A stretch of DNA of 64,000 nucleotides from Martinezella lusitana (lineage in GTDB: Bacteria; Pseudomonadota; Alphaproteobacteria; Rhizobiales; Rhizobiaceae), in contig NZ_JACHBG010000012.1 in NCBI RefSeq assembly GCF_014207095.1, forward strand, positions 1 to 64,000. The letters are read 5' to 3'. Positions 24,739 through 33,466 of this stretch are shown here, piece after piece. The notes beneath the pieces were generated by a model, which had not been told where the DNA came from, did not search any database, and saw nothing but the letters and a program-made list of their open reading frames with translations. Each line of letters opens with the position of its first letter. Position 1 is the first letter of the stretch. The position numbers and the translations under genes are program-made.

Positions 24739-25305
24739 ATGCTCGTCTATCAGTTCATTCCCGCTTGTTGGATCGCCTTAATTCTGATCTGGCTCTTCGC
24801 CTCTTTTGGCGTCAAGAAAACCGTGCGCCAGGAAAACCCCCTGTCGCGCCTCGGCAATACTGTGCCGATCGGGATCGGCGCCTTTCTGCTGGCGGCACAT
24901 CGTTCCTGGCTCGGACCTCTCAATATTCTTATCTTCCCGCATAGCTTGAACGTCTATTATGTCGGCGCCGTTTTGACGTTCGTCGGCGTCACCTTCGCCA
25001 TATGGGCCCGCTTTCACATCGGCCGGAACTGGAGCGGCGTCATCACGGTCAAGCAAGACCACGCGTTGATCCGTTCCGGTCCTTACGCACTCGTGCGCCA
25101 CCCGATCTATTCGGGCCTGACGCTCGCCATTATCGGTTCGGCCATCGCCCGCGGCGATATTGCCGCGGTGCTTGCGATCATCGCTATCCTCTATGCATTT
25201 CTGCGCCGCGTTCAAATCGAAGAAAGCTGGATGAGCGAGACTTTCGGCAGCGCCTATGCCGACTATAAGGCTCGCACGCCGGCCCTGGTTCCATTTATCA
25301 AATAA
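24739..25305 (+). CDS. Isoprenylcysteine carboxyl methyltransferase-like membrane protein
   Basis: This 188-residue integral membrane protein has about four or five spans. It ends with the ICMT/PEMT core: GPYALVRHPIYSGLTLAIIGSAIARGD near residues 114-140 and ESWMSETFGSAYADYKARTPALVPF at the C-terminus. The RHPxY-xG motif binds S-adenosylmethionine. Bacterial members have no prenylated-protein substrate; they may methylate lipids or small molecules. It is coupled to the GST gene (three-base gap) and its stop lies one base from the convergent LigD-like gene. Confidence 0.82.
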   Translation: MLVYQFIPACWIALILIWLFASFGVKKTVRQENPLSRLGNTVPIGIGAFLLAAHRSWLGPLNILIFPHSLNVYYVGAVLTFVGVTFAIWARFHIGRNWSGVITVKQDHALIRSGPYALVRHPIYSGLTLAIIGSAIARGDIAAVLAIIAILYAFLRRVQIEESWMSETFGSAYADYKARTPALVPFIK

Positions 25306-25306
25306 G

Positions 25307-26200
25307 TCATGTCTTCAGTTTCGATGCGGCCTCAAAGAAGTTGGCCCAAGGATCGCCATTTGTACTTCCGAGCCGCGTGGCGGCGTTCCTGACGGTGAAA
25401 GTCGCCGGCCCGATTTTGTCGTTCAACTCTTCCCAGGCAATCGGCATCGATATGGTGGCTCCCGGCCTTGCCCTCGTTGAATAGGGTGCCACCGCTGTGC
25501 TGCCCCGGCCGTTGCGCAGGTAGTCGATGAAGATGTGGCCCGTTCGCTTTGCCTTACTGGCGACCGACAAATATCTGTCGGGGCTGTCGGCGCTCATCGC
25601 ATGGGCGATGGCTTCGGCCGTATCCTTGATCTTTGGCCACTCCGCATCGGGCTTCAGGGAGGCGACCACATGCAGCCCCTTGCCGCCGGAGGTCTTGACG
25701 AACGACGCAAGGCCGAGGGTCGCGAAGCGCTCTCTTATCTCCTGCGCTGCTGCAATGACCGCAGCCCAGCCGACATCCTCGCCGGGATCGAGATCCATGA
25801 TGATCATGTCGGGCTTTTCCCAATGATCTGTCGTCGTGCCCCAAGGGTGTATTTCGAGCGTCGCTGATTGGACGAGCGCCGCAAGCCCGTCAAAGTCCTC
25901 GATCTTCAGAAACTTGGCGCTCGCCTCGTCCTCGGGGTCGGCAATTTCGACAATATGCGGATTGAGGCCTTTCCAGGCATGTTTCTGGAAGAAGCGAGGC
26001 CCGCTTATACCCTCCGGGCAGCGCAGCAGAGCCAGAGGCCGATTGACGATAAAGGGTGCCATGCGCAGCCAGGCCAAAGCGTAGTAGTCGACGAGATCCT
26101 GCTTGCTCACATGGTCGTCCGGCCAGTAGAGCCGCTCGGGATGCGTCAATTGAACGGAAGTTGCAGGTCTGGGCTCAATGGGCGTCTTTGCCATTCGCAT
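25307..26200 (-). CDS. LigD polymerase/primase domain protein (stand-alone)
   Basis: In bacterial non-homologous end joining, the LigD POL domain adds ribonucleotides or fills gaps at breaks bridged by Ku. This 297-residue protein is only that domain: LTHPERLYWP, PLALLRCPEGI, FFQKHAWKG, the metal-binding DLD in IIMDLDPG, TSGGKGLHV with the catalytic His, and DYLRNGRGSTAVAPYS-RARPGA. Ligase and phosphoesterase domains are absent, and no Ku gene is in the window. Rhizobia often carry several split ligD loci, so this may be a secondary polymerase. The start at 26200 follows AGGAAG; two nearby ATGs are alternatives. Confidence 0.9.
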   Translation of the reverse strand: MRMAKTPIEPRPATSVQLTHPERLYWPDDHVSKQDLVDYYALAWLRMAPFIVNRPLALLRCPEGISGPRFFQKHAWKGLNPHIVEIADPEDEASAKFLKIEDFDGLAALVQSATLEIHPWGTTTDHWEKPDMIIMDLDPGEDVGWAAVIAAAQEIRERFATLGLASFVKTSGGKGLHVVASLKPDAEWPKIKDTAEAIAHAMSADSPDRYLSVASKAKRTGHIFIDYLRNGRGSTAVAPYSTRARPGATISMPIAWEELNDKIGPATFTVRNAATRLGSTNGDPWANFFEAASKLKT

Positions 26201-26283
26201 GCGCTCCATCTTCCTGTGGCGGGAAAGCTGCGTCGGGCGGAGATTAGCATTGCCCGACGCGGGAAGTCGATCGCCGCGACGCC

Positions 26284-27078
26284 TTACGGCATCAGCTGGC
26301 CACCATTGACCTCGATGACCTGGCCCGTGATGTAGCCGGACAATGTCGGCGATGCCAGAAACAGATAGGCGCCGACGCAATCTTCAGGCGTACCGACGAA
26401 GCCCATCGGGATGGTCTTGCGCTGCAATTCCATCTGCTCGTCATTCGTATAGCGCTCGTGGAAGGGCGTTGCGATGACGCCAGGCGCGACCGCGTTGACG
26501 CGGATCTTGTCGTTGACGAATTCCTTGGCGTGACCATGCGTGATCGTGGAGACGAAGCCCTTGGAGGCGGCATAGAGGATCGCACCGTTGCCGCCGCCGT
26601 TGCGTGCGGCAATCGAGGTGGTGTTGATGACGAAGCCGCCCTGCTTCTTGAGATGGGGGTGGGCTGCGCGGGTCGCGGCGAGTACAGAGCGCGCGTTGAG
26701 GTTCATCACACGCTCGTAATGTTCGTCGGTCATGGCCGCCGTCGGGAGCCGCCCCAGCATGCCGCCGGCATTGTTCACCAATCCATCCAGGCCGCCCAAA
26801 GCGTCGACAGCGTCGCGGACGACGCGTTCCGTTTCGCCGTCCTTGGAGACGTCGCCCTGTATCAGATGGACCGTACCATCGGCAGCCTTGATCTCGGCGG
26901 CCAGACGTTCGGCGGGCTCGCGGCTGGCATTGAAATGCAGGCCGACCTTCATGCCTTGCGCGGCGAAGGCCAGTGCGACCGCTGCACCGATACCGGTCGA
27001 AGCGCCCGTTATCAGCACCCGCTTGCCTGCAAGATCGGGAATGCGAATGGAAGCGAGGGATTGCGCGAGTTCTGCCAT
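26284..27078 (-). CDS. Short-chain dehydrogenase/reductase
   Basis: This 264-residue classical SDR has the NAD(P)-binding motif TGASTGIGAAVA, NNAGG, catalytic Ser in NTTSIAA and Tyr/Lys in YAASKGF, and the C-terminal block GYITGQVIEVNGGQLMP common to 3-oxoacyl-ACP-reductase-like enzymes. Asn-Ala-Ser after the second strand (HFNASRE) suggests NADP preference. It lies 83 bp upstream of the LigD-like gene on the same strand. The substrate is unknown. Confidence 0.87.
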   Translation of the reverse strand: MAELAQSLASIRIPDLAGKRVLITGASTGIGAAVALAFAAQGMKVGLHFNASREPAERLAAEIKAADGTVHLIQGDVSKDGETERVVRDAVDALGGLDGLVNNAGGMLGRLPTAAMTDEHYERVMNLNARSVLAATRAAHPHLKKQGGFVINTTSIAARNGGGNGAILYAASKGFVSTITHGHAKEFVNDKIRVNAVAPGVIATPFHERYTNDEQMELQRKTIPMGFVGTPEDCVGAYLFLASPTLSGYITGQVIEVNGGQLMP

Positions 27079-27396
27079 GACGTCTCCTCCTGAACCTCAA
27101 CAATCATATGATGAAATCACCCCGCCGCAGAAGGCGCAAGGGCTGTGCGGCAATGCGGGAAAATGGATGCGCCCGCGACATGCTTTTTGTCGTCTGCCTA
27201 GGGTCGCACTATCCCGCTGCTTTTGAGGTGTCGCCATGTTCATTTCCGCTGAAAGGCCGAGGCGGGAGGGCGGGTTCAGATGTCGCGAGGCTCGATCGAT
27301 GGCGCGTTTACATGTGTCGCATATGGGTAGTCGGCTGAAAGACACATTGTTGACAGGCCGTGAATATGCGACGATGCCCTGAGGGAGGAGCGGTCC
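27079..27396. other. Divergent promoter region, SDR and sigma-54 activator
   Basis: No gene is supported. This stretch holds the promoters of the minus-strand SDR and the plus-strand AcoR-type regulator. I found no strong inverted repeat. Confidence 0.45.
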
Positions 27397-29274
27397 ATGG
27401 TGTCGACTTTGTCGCACATTAAGGAGATCGAGCGCGTTGCGATGGGGGCCACGAGCCCGCGCGACGCGCCTGTTGTGCAATCCTGGCTGCGTTGTCTCAA
27501 TGATTATCGGCTCGATCCTGCCGCCGCACAGGAGGCCTATATCGTGCCGGAAACCAAGCTGCGCGAGCATCGCGAGCAGGCGGAGGAATTGATCCGCATC
27601 GGCCGCTCCGGCCTTGAGCAACTCTTCGGCCAGGTGGTCGAGCAGAATTATGTGCTGCTTCTGTCGGACGCCCGCGGCGTAACCGTGGATTTCATGGGCG
27701 ACCCGACCTTTGACAATCAGTTGCGCAAGGCCGGGCTCTACCTCGGCTCAGAATGGTCGGAGAACAGGGCAGGGACCTGTGCCGTCGGTGCCTGTATCGT
27801 CTCAGGCGAGCCGGTCATTATCCATCAGGATGATCACTTCGATACCAGCCATATCGGACTGACCTGTACCGCCGCGCCGATCTTCGACACGCTGGGTGAC
27901 CTGACGGCGGTTCTCGACATCTCGCAGCTGCGCTCACCGACGGCAAAGACCAGTCAGCAACTTGCCCTTCATCTCGTCGCTTCGACGGCGCGGCGTATCG
28001 AGCTGGCCAACCTGATGACCCGTACGCGCAACGACTGGGTGCTGCGCCTGGCGCGCTCCCCGGAGTTTCTCGATGTCGATCCCGATGCGGCGATCGCGCT
28101 TGATGGTAGCGGCCGCATCACCGGCATGACGCATGGTGGGTTCGGGGCCTTGGCGCGTGTGATGAATATGCGTGGCATCTCGACGCGTCAATTCATCGGC
28201 CAACCGATCGATCGCTTCTTCGATATCGAGCTGGATGATCTTCCGCAATTCATGCGCGGCAGGCCGAATGGAGACAGGTTACTCAAGGCCAAGAGCGGGC
28301 TTGCTGTCTTTGCCAGCGCCATCGCTCCGGCCGCCGGCGTACGCCGTATGCCGACTGCGGATGGTTCCAAGATTCAATCCGCGTTCGAAAGCTTAAGCTT
28401 CGGCGATCCGGCGATGGAGCGCTTGCAGGCCCGGGCGGCCAAGCTTGCTGGGCGTGACATTCCGATCCTCATTCACGGTGAGACCGGCAGCGGCAAGGAA
28501 TATCTGGCCCGCGCCATTCACGACAGCTGTGGTGGCAGCGGAAAATTCGTGGCGGTCAATTGTGCAGCCATTCCGGAGCAGTTGATGGAATCCGAATTGT
28601 TCGGCTACGCGCCGGGAGCCTTTACCGGCGCCAACCAAAAGGGCAAGCGCGGTCTCATTGAGGAAGCGGACGGCGGCACCCTGTTCCTGGATGAAATCGG
28701 CGATATGCCGCTTTCTCTGCAGAGCCGCCTTCTGCGGGTGTTATCCGAAAATGAGGTGCAGCCGATCGGGGCATTGAGGGTGAGGCCTGTGCGTTTGCGC
28801 CTTCTGTCCGCCTCGCATCGAGATCTGGCGGAACTCGTGGCGCTCGGTCAGTTCCGGCAGGATCTATATTATCGCCTGAATGCCGTGGTGCTTGCCTTGC
28901 CGCCATTGCGCGAAAGGCAGGATCTGAATGCCGTGATCGATCATCTGCTGCATCGTGTCGGGCGGGAGAATGCACAATTCTACCGGCTGGATGTCGGTGC
29001 TCGCCAAGCGCTGCTCGACCACGACTGGCCCGGAAATCTGCGCGAGCTTTCGAATGTGCTTCGCGTCGCTGCTGTCCTGTCCGAAGGCGGCGTCATCGGC
29101 CTGGATTGCCTGCCCGATATGCTGCATCAAGTCGGGGCCTTACCTGATCGGGTTGAACACGATACGGATCTGCGCAAGGCGCTTGACGAGTGCGGCAACA
29201 ACGTCTCCGCGCTTGCCCGCAAACTCGGTGTCAACCGCTCCACCGTTCACCGCAGGCTGAAGCGCCTCAACTGA
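27397..29274 (+). CDS. Sigma-54-dependent activator, AcoR type
   Basis: This 625-residue enhancer-binding protein activates sigma-54 promoters by ATP hydrolysis. Order: an N-terminal AcoR-like sensor region with a GAF domain (about 60-200; NRAGTCAVGACI and HIGLTCTAAPIFD), a PAS-like linker, and the AAA+ core with Walker A GETGSGKE (about 362-369), the sigma-contact loop GAFTGA (407-412), Walker B GTLFLDEIGD and WPGNLREL. A Fis-type helix-turn-helix ends the protein (NNVSALARKLGVNRSTVHRRLKRL). All motifs needed for activation are present. The dehydrogenase-monooxygenase operon directly downstream has a sigma-54 promoter and is the evident target. Confidence 0.93.
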   Translation: MVSTLSHIKEIERVAMGATSPRDAPVVQSWLRCLNDYRLDPAAAQEAYIVPETKLREHREQAEELIRIGRSGLEQLFGQVVEQNYVLLLSDARGVTVDFMGDPTFDNQLRKAGLYLGSEWSENRAGTCAVGACIVSGEPVIIHQDDHFDTSHIGLTCTAAPIFDTLGDLTAVLDISQLRSPTAKTSQQLALHLVASTARRIELANLMTRTRNDWVLRLARSPEFLDVDPDAAIALDGSGRITGMTHGGFGALARVMNMRGISTRQFIGQPIDRFFDIELDDLPQFMRGRPNGDRLLKAKSGLAVFASAIAPAAGVRRMPTADGSKIQSAFESLSFGDPAMERLQARAAKLAGRDIPILIHGETGSGKEYLARAIHDSCGGSGKFVAVNCAAIPEQLMESELFGYAPGAFTGANQKGKRGLIEEADGGTLFLDEIGDMPLSLQSRLLRVLSENEVQPIGALRVRPVRLRLLSASHRDLAELVALGQFRQDLYYRLNAVVLALPPLRERQDLNAVIDHLLHRVGRENAQFYRLDVGARQALLDHDWPGNLRELSNVLRVAAVLSEGGVIGLDCLPDMLHQVGALPDRVEHDTDLRKALDECGNNVSALARKLGVNRSTVHRRLKRLN

Positions 29275-29281
29275 GGCAGCC

Positions 29282-29313
29282 GCTGCAACACCTGTTGCAG
29301 CAAAGGTGTTGCA
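29282..29313. promoter_or_regulatory. Putative upstream activating sequence for the AcoR-type activator
   Basis: Two nested inverted repeats are present: GCTGCAAC-ACCT-GTTGCAGC (29282-29301) and TGCAACACCT (29284-29293) with AGGTGTTGCA (29304-29313). They lie about 73 bp upstream of the -24 element, a usual place for an enhancer of a Fis-type activator, and present three TGCAAC/GTTGCA half-sites. The second repeat could also act as a terminator for the activator gene, since it starts nine bases after its stop; no T-run follows. Confidence 0.55.
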
Positions 29314-29384
29314 CACCTAACGGTAAGGATTGCTGTCGGCGGATAATGGATTGAAATAATTTAGTTTTCCGACCTCACGGCTGC

Positions 29385-29401
29385 CTGGCACGGCGTTTGC
29401 T
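29385..29401 (+). promoter_or_regulatory. Sigma-54 (-24/-12) promoter
   Basis: CTGGCACGGCGTTTGCT matches the sigma-54 consensus YTGGCACG-N4-TTGCW. The GG and GC doublets have exactly ten bases between them. It lies 37 bp before the dehydrogenase start codon and directly downstream of a sigma-54 activator gene. Confidence 0.88.
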
Positions 29402-29438
29402 CATTCTTCCTTGCAAGAGCAATGAGGAGGAAACTGGA

Positions 29439-30512
29439 ATGAAAGCACTCCGCTTCCATGCCGCCAAGGATTTACGCATAGACGATATCGCTCCACCGGC
29501 CGATCCAGGCCCGGGCGAGGTCCTGATCGAAAATCGCTTCTGCGGTATTTGCGGTACCGACCTGCATGAATATGCCTATGGGCCGATCTTCGTGCCAAAG
29601 GAGCCGCATCCCTTCACCAAGGCCCACGGGCCGCAGGTTCTGGGTCATGAATTCGGCGGGGTTGTGAGGGCAGTAGGCGAGGGCGTTTCTCATGTGAAGA
29701 TCGGCGATCGTGTCTCGGTGCAGCCGCTGATCATGCCGCGCGTCGGTGACTATTATGCTGACCGGGGGCTCTTTCACCTGAGTTCGCAGCTCGCGCTCGC
29801 CGGCCTGTCCTGGCATTCGGGCGGCATGTCGCAGGCAGCACTTCTCAATGACTACAATGTACAGCCGATCCCTGCGAGCCTGAGCGACGAGGAGGCTGCC
29901 CTTGTCGAGCCGACAGCGGTTGCCGTCTATGCCTGTGATCGAGCCGGAGTTACCGCCGGCAGCAGCGTCCTGATAACCGGCGCCGGACCGATCGGCATTC
30001 TGACAGCGATGGCTGCGAGCGCCGCCGGAGCAACCCAACTCTTCCTGTCCGACCTCAACGACACCCGGCTGGCGCTCGCCAGAGAGGCGCTCCGTCAGGT
30101 GCGAACGATCAATCCTAGATCGGAAAAGGTCGGAGATGTCGTTCGCAGCGAAACGGAGGGGAATGTCGGCTGCGACATCGCCATCGAATGCGTCGGCAAC
30201 GAACACGCATTGAAGAATTGCGCGGATGCCGTGCGCAAGCAGGGTGTCGTCGTCCAAACAGGACTGCATCCCCACGAAAACCCGCTGAACTGGTTCGACG
30301 TAACTTTCAAAGATATCGACATCAGGGGCTCTTGGGCCTATCCGACCCACTATTGGCCGCGCGTCGCGCGGCTGATTGCCAGCGGTCAGATTCCGGCGCT
30401 CAGGATCGTCACCAAATTCGTATCACTGAGCGAAGCCGTCGAGGAAGGGTTCGATCAACTGCTCGACCCCGCAGGCCGCCATCTTAAAATCCTGATCGAC
30501 CTGTCGCGATAG
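29439..30512 (+). CDS. Zinc-dependent alcohol dehydrogenase, 2,3-butanediol dehydrogenase-like
   Basis: This 357-residue medium-chain dehydrogenase has a catalytic-zinc Cys in FCGICGTDLHEY, the GHEFGGVV motif, and the Rossmann motif GAGPIGIL. The N-terminal layout (HEYAYGPIFVPKEPHPFTKAHG) and VQPLI resemble 2,3-butanediol and related diol dehydrogenases. One atypical trait: the structural-zinc four-cysteine lobe expected near residues 90-110 is replaced by LIMPRVGDYYADRGL, with no cysteines. The start follows GAGGAGG. It is the first gene after the sigma-54 promoter and lies 64 bp before the monooxygenase. The natural substrate is unproven. Confidence 0.85.
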   Translation: MKALRFHAAKDLRIDDIAPPADPGPGEVLIENRFCGICGTDLHEYAYGPIFVPKEPHPFTKAHGPQVLGHEFGGVVRAVGEGVSHVKIGDRVSVQPLIMPRVGDYYADRGLFHLSSQLALAGLSWHSGGMSQAALLNDYNVQPIPASLSDEEAALVEPTAVAVYACDRAGVTAGSSVLITGAGPIGILTAMAASAAGATQLFLSDLNDTRLALAREALRQVRTINPRSEKVGDVVRSETEGNVGCDIAIECVGNEHALKNCADAVRKQGVVVQTGLHPHENPLNWFDVTFKDIDIRGSWAYPTHYWPRVARLIASGQIPALRIVTKFVSLSEAVEEGFDQLLDPAGRHLKILIDLSR

Positions 30513-30576
30513 CCAATCGATCGTCGAGGTGGTTGAGGAGCCGCCTCGTATTTTTCAAAGAGCAGGAGGAGATGAA

Positions 30577-32376
30577 ATGCTCGATAAAACCCCAACTACT
30601 CGCGTACAGTCGCTTCTCGACACGTTCGGCGACACACTTGCTGCCGGCCGTATCGATGAGGCCGTCTCGTTGTTTGCCGATGAGTGCTATTGGCGCGATC
30701 TTGTCGCCTTCACCTGGAACATCAAGACCGTCGAAGGCCGCGATCAGGTGCGCGACATGCTGGAAAGGCAGCTTGCCGGCGCAAAGCCTTCGAACTTCCG
30801 GGTTGCCGCAGGCGAGGAAGCAGCGGAAGCCGATGGCGTGCTGGAAAGCTGGATCTCTTTCGAGACGGCCGTTGGCCGCGGTTACGGTCTCGTCCGTTTC
30901 AAGAACGGCCTGATCTGGACCTTGTTGACCGCCCTTGTCGAGTTGAAGGGGCACGAGGAAAAATCAGGCTTCACCCGTCCACTCGGCGCCAAGCATGGCC
31001 AGAATCTTGGCGGCAAGACCTGGAAGGAAGAGCGTGAGGAGGAAGCGCGAACGCTCGGCTACGACAGGCAGCCTTATGTCGTCATTATCGGCGGCGGGCA
31101 GGGCGGCATAGCGCTTGGCGCACGCCTGCGCCAACTCGGGGTTCCCACGATCATTCTGGAAAAGAACGATCGGGCGGGCGATTCCTGGCGTAAGCGCTAC
31201 AAGTCGCTCTGCCTGCACGATCCGGTCTGGTACGATCACCTGCCCTATATCGATTTCCCGAAGAACTGGCCGGTCTTTGCGCCGAAGGACAAGATCGGAG
31301 ACTGGCTCGAATTCTACACCAAGGTGATGGAGCTCAATTACTGGACGCGCTCGGCAGCGAAATCGGCAACATGGGATGAGCAGGCGAAGGAATGGACCAT
31401 CGTTGTCGACCGGGACGGTGAGGAGGTCGTGTTACGTCCGAAACAGCTCGTCTTTGCAACAGGCATGTCCGGCAAAGCGAACATTCCGGATTTCAAGGGT
31501 CGCGGGCGTTTCGGGGGAGAGCAGCATCACTCCTCGCAGCATCCCGGTCCGGACGGTTACAAGGGCAAGAAGGTCGTGGTCATCGGCTCCAACAACTCGG
31601 CCCATGATATTTGCGCGGCTCTCCATGAAGCTGGCGTCGACGTCACGATGATCCAGCGTTCGACCACCCATATCGTCCGGTCGGAAACCTTGATGGATAT
31701 CGGCCTCGGCGGCCTCTATTCCGAGCAGGCTCTGGCAAATGGGGTGACGACGGCAAAGGCCGATTTGATCTTCGCATCGTTGCCATATCGGATCATGCAC
31801 GAGTTCCAGATCCCGCTCTACAATCAAATGCGCGAGCGTGACGCTGATTTCTATGCGGCACTGGAAAAGGCCGGGTTCCAGCTGGACTGGGGCGCGGATG
31901 GCTCTGGCCTGTTCATGAAGTATCTGCGTCGCGGCTCCGGCTACTATATCGATATCGGCGCCTCGCAATTGATCATCGACGGCAAGATCAAACTGCAAGC
32001 CGGTCAGGTCGAGGAGATTACCGAAAATTCCATCAAGCTCGACAATGGCGGGGAAATCCCGGCTGACGTGATTGTCTATGCGACCGGCTATGGTTCGATG
32101 AACGGTTGGGTCGCCGACCTGATCGATCAGGATACCGCCGACAAGGTCGGCAAGGTCTGGGGTTTGGGCTCGGATACGCCGAAGGATCCCGGCCCATGGG
32201 AAGGTGAGCAGCGCAACATGTGGAAGCCGACGCAACAGGAGGCCCTCTGGTTCCATGGCGGCAATCTCCACCAGTCGCGTCACTACTCGCAGTATCTTTC
32301 CTTACAGTTGAAGGCGCGCATGGAAGGCATTGCTACCCCTGTCTATGGTTTGCAGGCCGTTCATCATAAACGTTAA
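30577..32376 (+). CDS. Flavin-containing monooxygenase with N-terminal NTF2-like domain
   Basis: This 599-residue protein fuses an NTF2/SnoaL-like domain (about 8-125) to a class-B flavin monooxygenase. The FAD motif is IIGGGQGGIALGARL (about 170-184), the fingerprint FGGEQHHSSQHP fits FxGxxxHxxxHP (about 311-322), and the NADPH-binding Rossmann motif is VVIGSNNSAHDI (about 333-344), followed by YATGYGSMNG. Such enzymes insert oxygen into ketones, amines or sulfides using NADPH and O2. Expression from the sigma-54 promoter with an alcohol dehydrogenase suggests an alcohol-to-ketone-to-ester or similar route. The ATG follows AGGAGGAG. Confidence 0.88.
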   Translation: MLDKTPTTRVQSLLDTFGDTLAAGRIDEAVSLFADECYWRDLVAFTWNIKTVEGRDQVRDMLERQLAGAKPSNFRVAAGEEAAEADGVLESWISFETAVGRGYGLVRFKNGLIWTLLTALVELKGHEEKSGFTRPLGAKHGQNLGGKTWKEEREEEARTLGYDRQPYVVIIGGGQGGIALGARLRQLGVPTIILEKNDRAGDSWRKRYKSLCLHDPVWYDHLPYIDFPKNWPVFAPKDKIGDWLEFYTKVMELNYWTRSAAKSATWDEQAKEWTIVVDRDGEEVVLRPKQLVFATGMSGKANIPDFKGRGRFGGEQHHSSQHPGPDGYKGKKVVVIGSNNSAHDICAALHEAGVDVTMIQRSTTHIVRSETLMDIGLGGLYSEQALANGVTTAKADLIFASLPYRIMHEFQIPLYNQMRERDADFYAALEKAGFQLDWGADGSGLFMKYLRRGSGYYIDIGASQLIIDGKIKLQAGQVEEITENSIKLDNGGEIPADVIVYATGYGSMNGWVADLIDQDTADKVGKVWGLGSDTPKDPGPWEGEQRNMWKPTQQEALWFHGGNLHQSRHYSQYLSLQLKARMEGIATPVYGLQAVHHKR

Positions 32377-32635
32377 CGTGTTGAGGAAGACGTTATAATG
32401 CTTTGAAAATATTGCGATCTCGGATGTTGTGTCGAGTGTTGGCGCCATCCGGGATCCGCAGTCTTTCACCTTTCTCATGAGGAATGCCGAGATGGAGAGC
32501 TCGGCGCGGAACGGCGAAACGTCTGGCGTGACCGTGTTATGGCGGATAGGAAGGGCGCGGAAGAGTCGCGCCTCGTTGACATCATTTCGAGATGCCGGCT
32601 GCTGATTTCGACAACAGAGAAAGGTCGAGTAGAGC

Positions 32636-33031
32636 ATGAGCAAGAACAAGCTGATCCGTTTTGATGTCGCCGACAGCCAGGCGGGCGGCCAACGCCGTCC
32701 CTTCGCCAAGGCCGTGCGCGCCGGCGATTTCGTCTACGTCTCGGGTCAGGTCCCGACCGTCAACGGCGAGGTCATCGTCGGCAATATCGTCGCACAGACC
32801 GAGCAGGTCATCGCCAATATCAAGGAAGTGCTTGCACTGGCCGATTGCACTCTCGAGCATGTCGTGAAGGTCAATGCCTGGCTTGACGATGCCCGTGATT
32901 TCTCGAGCTTCAATGCGGTTTTCCAGAAGCACTTCATCGATCATCCGCCGGCGCGTTCCACCGTTCAGTCGCCGATGATGGTGGATGTGAAGGTCGAGAT
33001 GGACGTTATCGCTTACAAGCCGCTCGACTGA
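32636..33031 (+). CDS. RidA/YjgF family protein
   Basis: This 131-residue trimeric RidA-family protein typically hydrolyses reactive enamine/imine intermediates to 2-oxo acids. It shows VYVSGQVPT, QTEQVIANIKEVL, VVKVNAWL and PPARSTVQS, the last holding the substrate-binding arginine. It lacks a signal peptide. It follows the monooxygenase by 259 bp in the same direction; whether it belongs to that operon is unclear because the gap may hold its own promoter. Confidence 0.88.
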   Translation: MSKNKLIRFDVADSQAGGQRRPFAKAVRAGDFVYVSGQVPTVNGEVIVGNIVAQTEQVIANIKEVLALADCTLEHVVKVNAWLDDARDFSSFNAVFQKHFIDHPPARSTVQSPMMVDVKVEMDVIAYKPLD

Positions 33032-33466
33032 AATCGACGTTTCCAGACGTATCCAAGTCCCTTCTCCAAGTTTCCGCAACGATAGCGGAATGACCTTGTG
33101 ACGACCCGATTGCCCATGCGCAATCAATTGGACCCGGCATCGCTGTCATTAATTGCGATGCCGGGAGTTCTGACCGGCATTCTCTTTCGAGCGCCCTATC
33201 TCGGCTTCCCGCTCGTAAGGGTCTTTGACACAAACAAGCATTTATCAACGCGTCTCAGGTCGTCCGATTCTCCACGATCCCACGCCGGACGCTCGCCATT
33301 TCCCTTGTGATTTTGATTTCCGGTAGTCGCCATATCGGCGGTTGCGAAGGTCTGCGCGCGCTCGCGTCATCGCCTGTTGATTTCCAATCAGCGGATTGAC
33401 GACGGCTCAAACTGACGATTAAATCAATTTGATTGACTACTAGAGGTCAACGAGAGGGAGCTAAAA
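33032..33466. other. Intergenic region with a palindrome before the ABC operon
   Basis: No gene is supported, although a 70-codon frame at 33098-33310 exists without a convincing ribosome site. Near the 3' end is the palindrome AATCAA-T-TTGATT (33422-33434), 33 bp before the binding-protein start. It is a candidate operator, perhaps for the ROK repressor encoded at the other end of the cluster. Confidence 0.4.

Noticed and set aside
33098..33310. A 70-codon frame upstream of the chitobiose-like ABC operon
   Set aside because: It has no ribosome site and its second half is low-quality Ser/Arg/Pro sequence; treated as intergenic.
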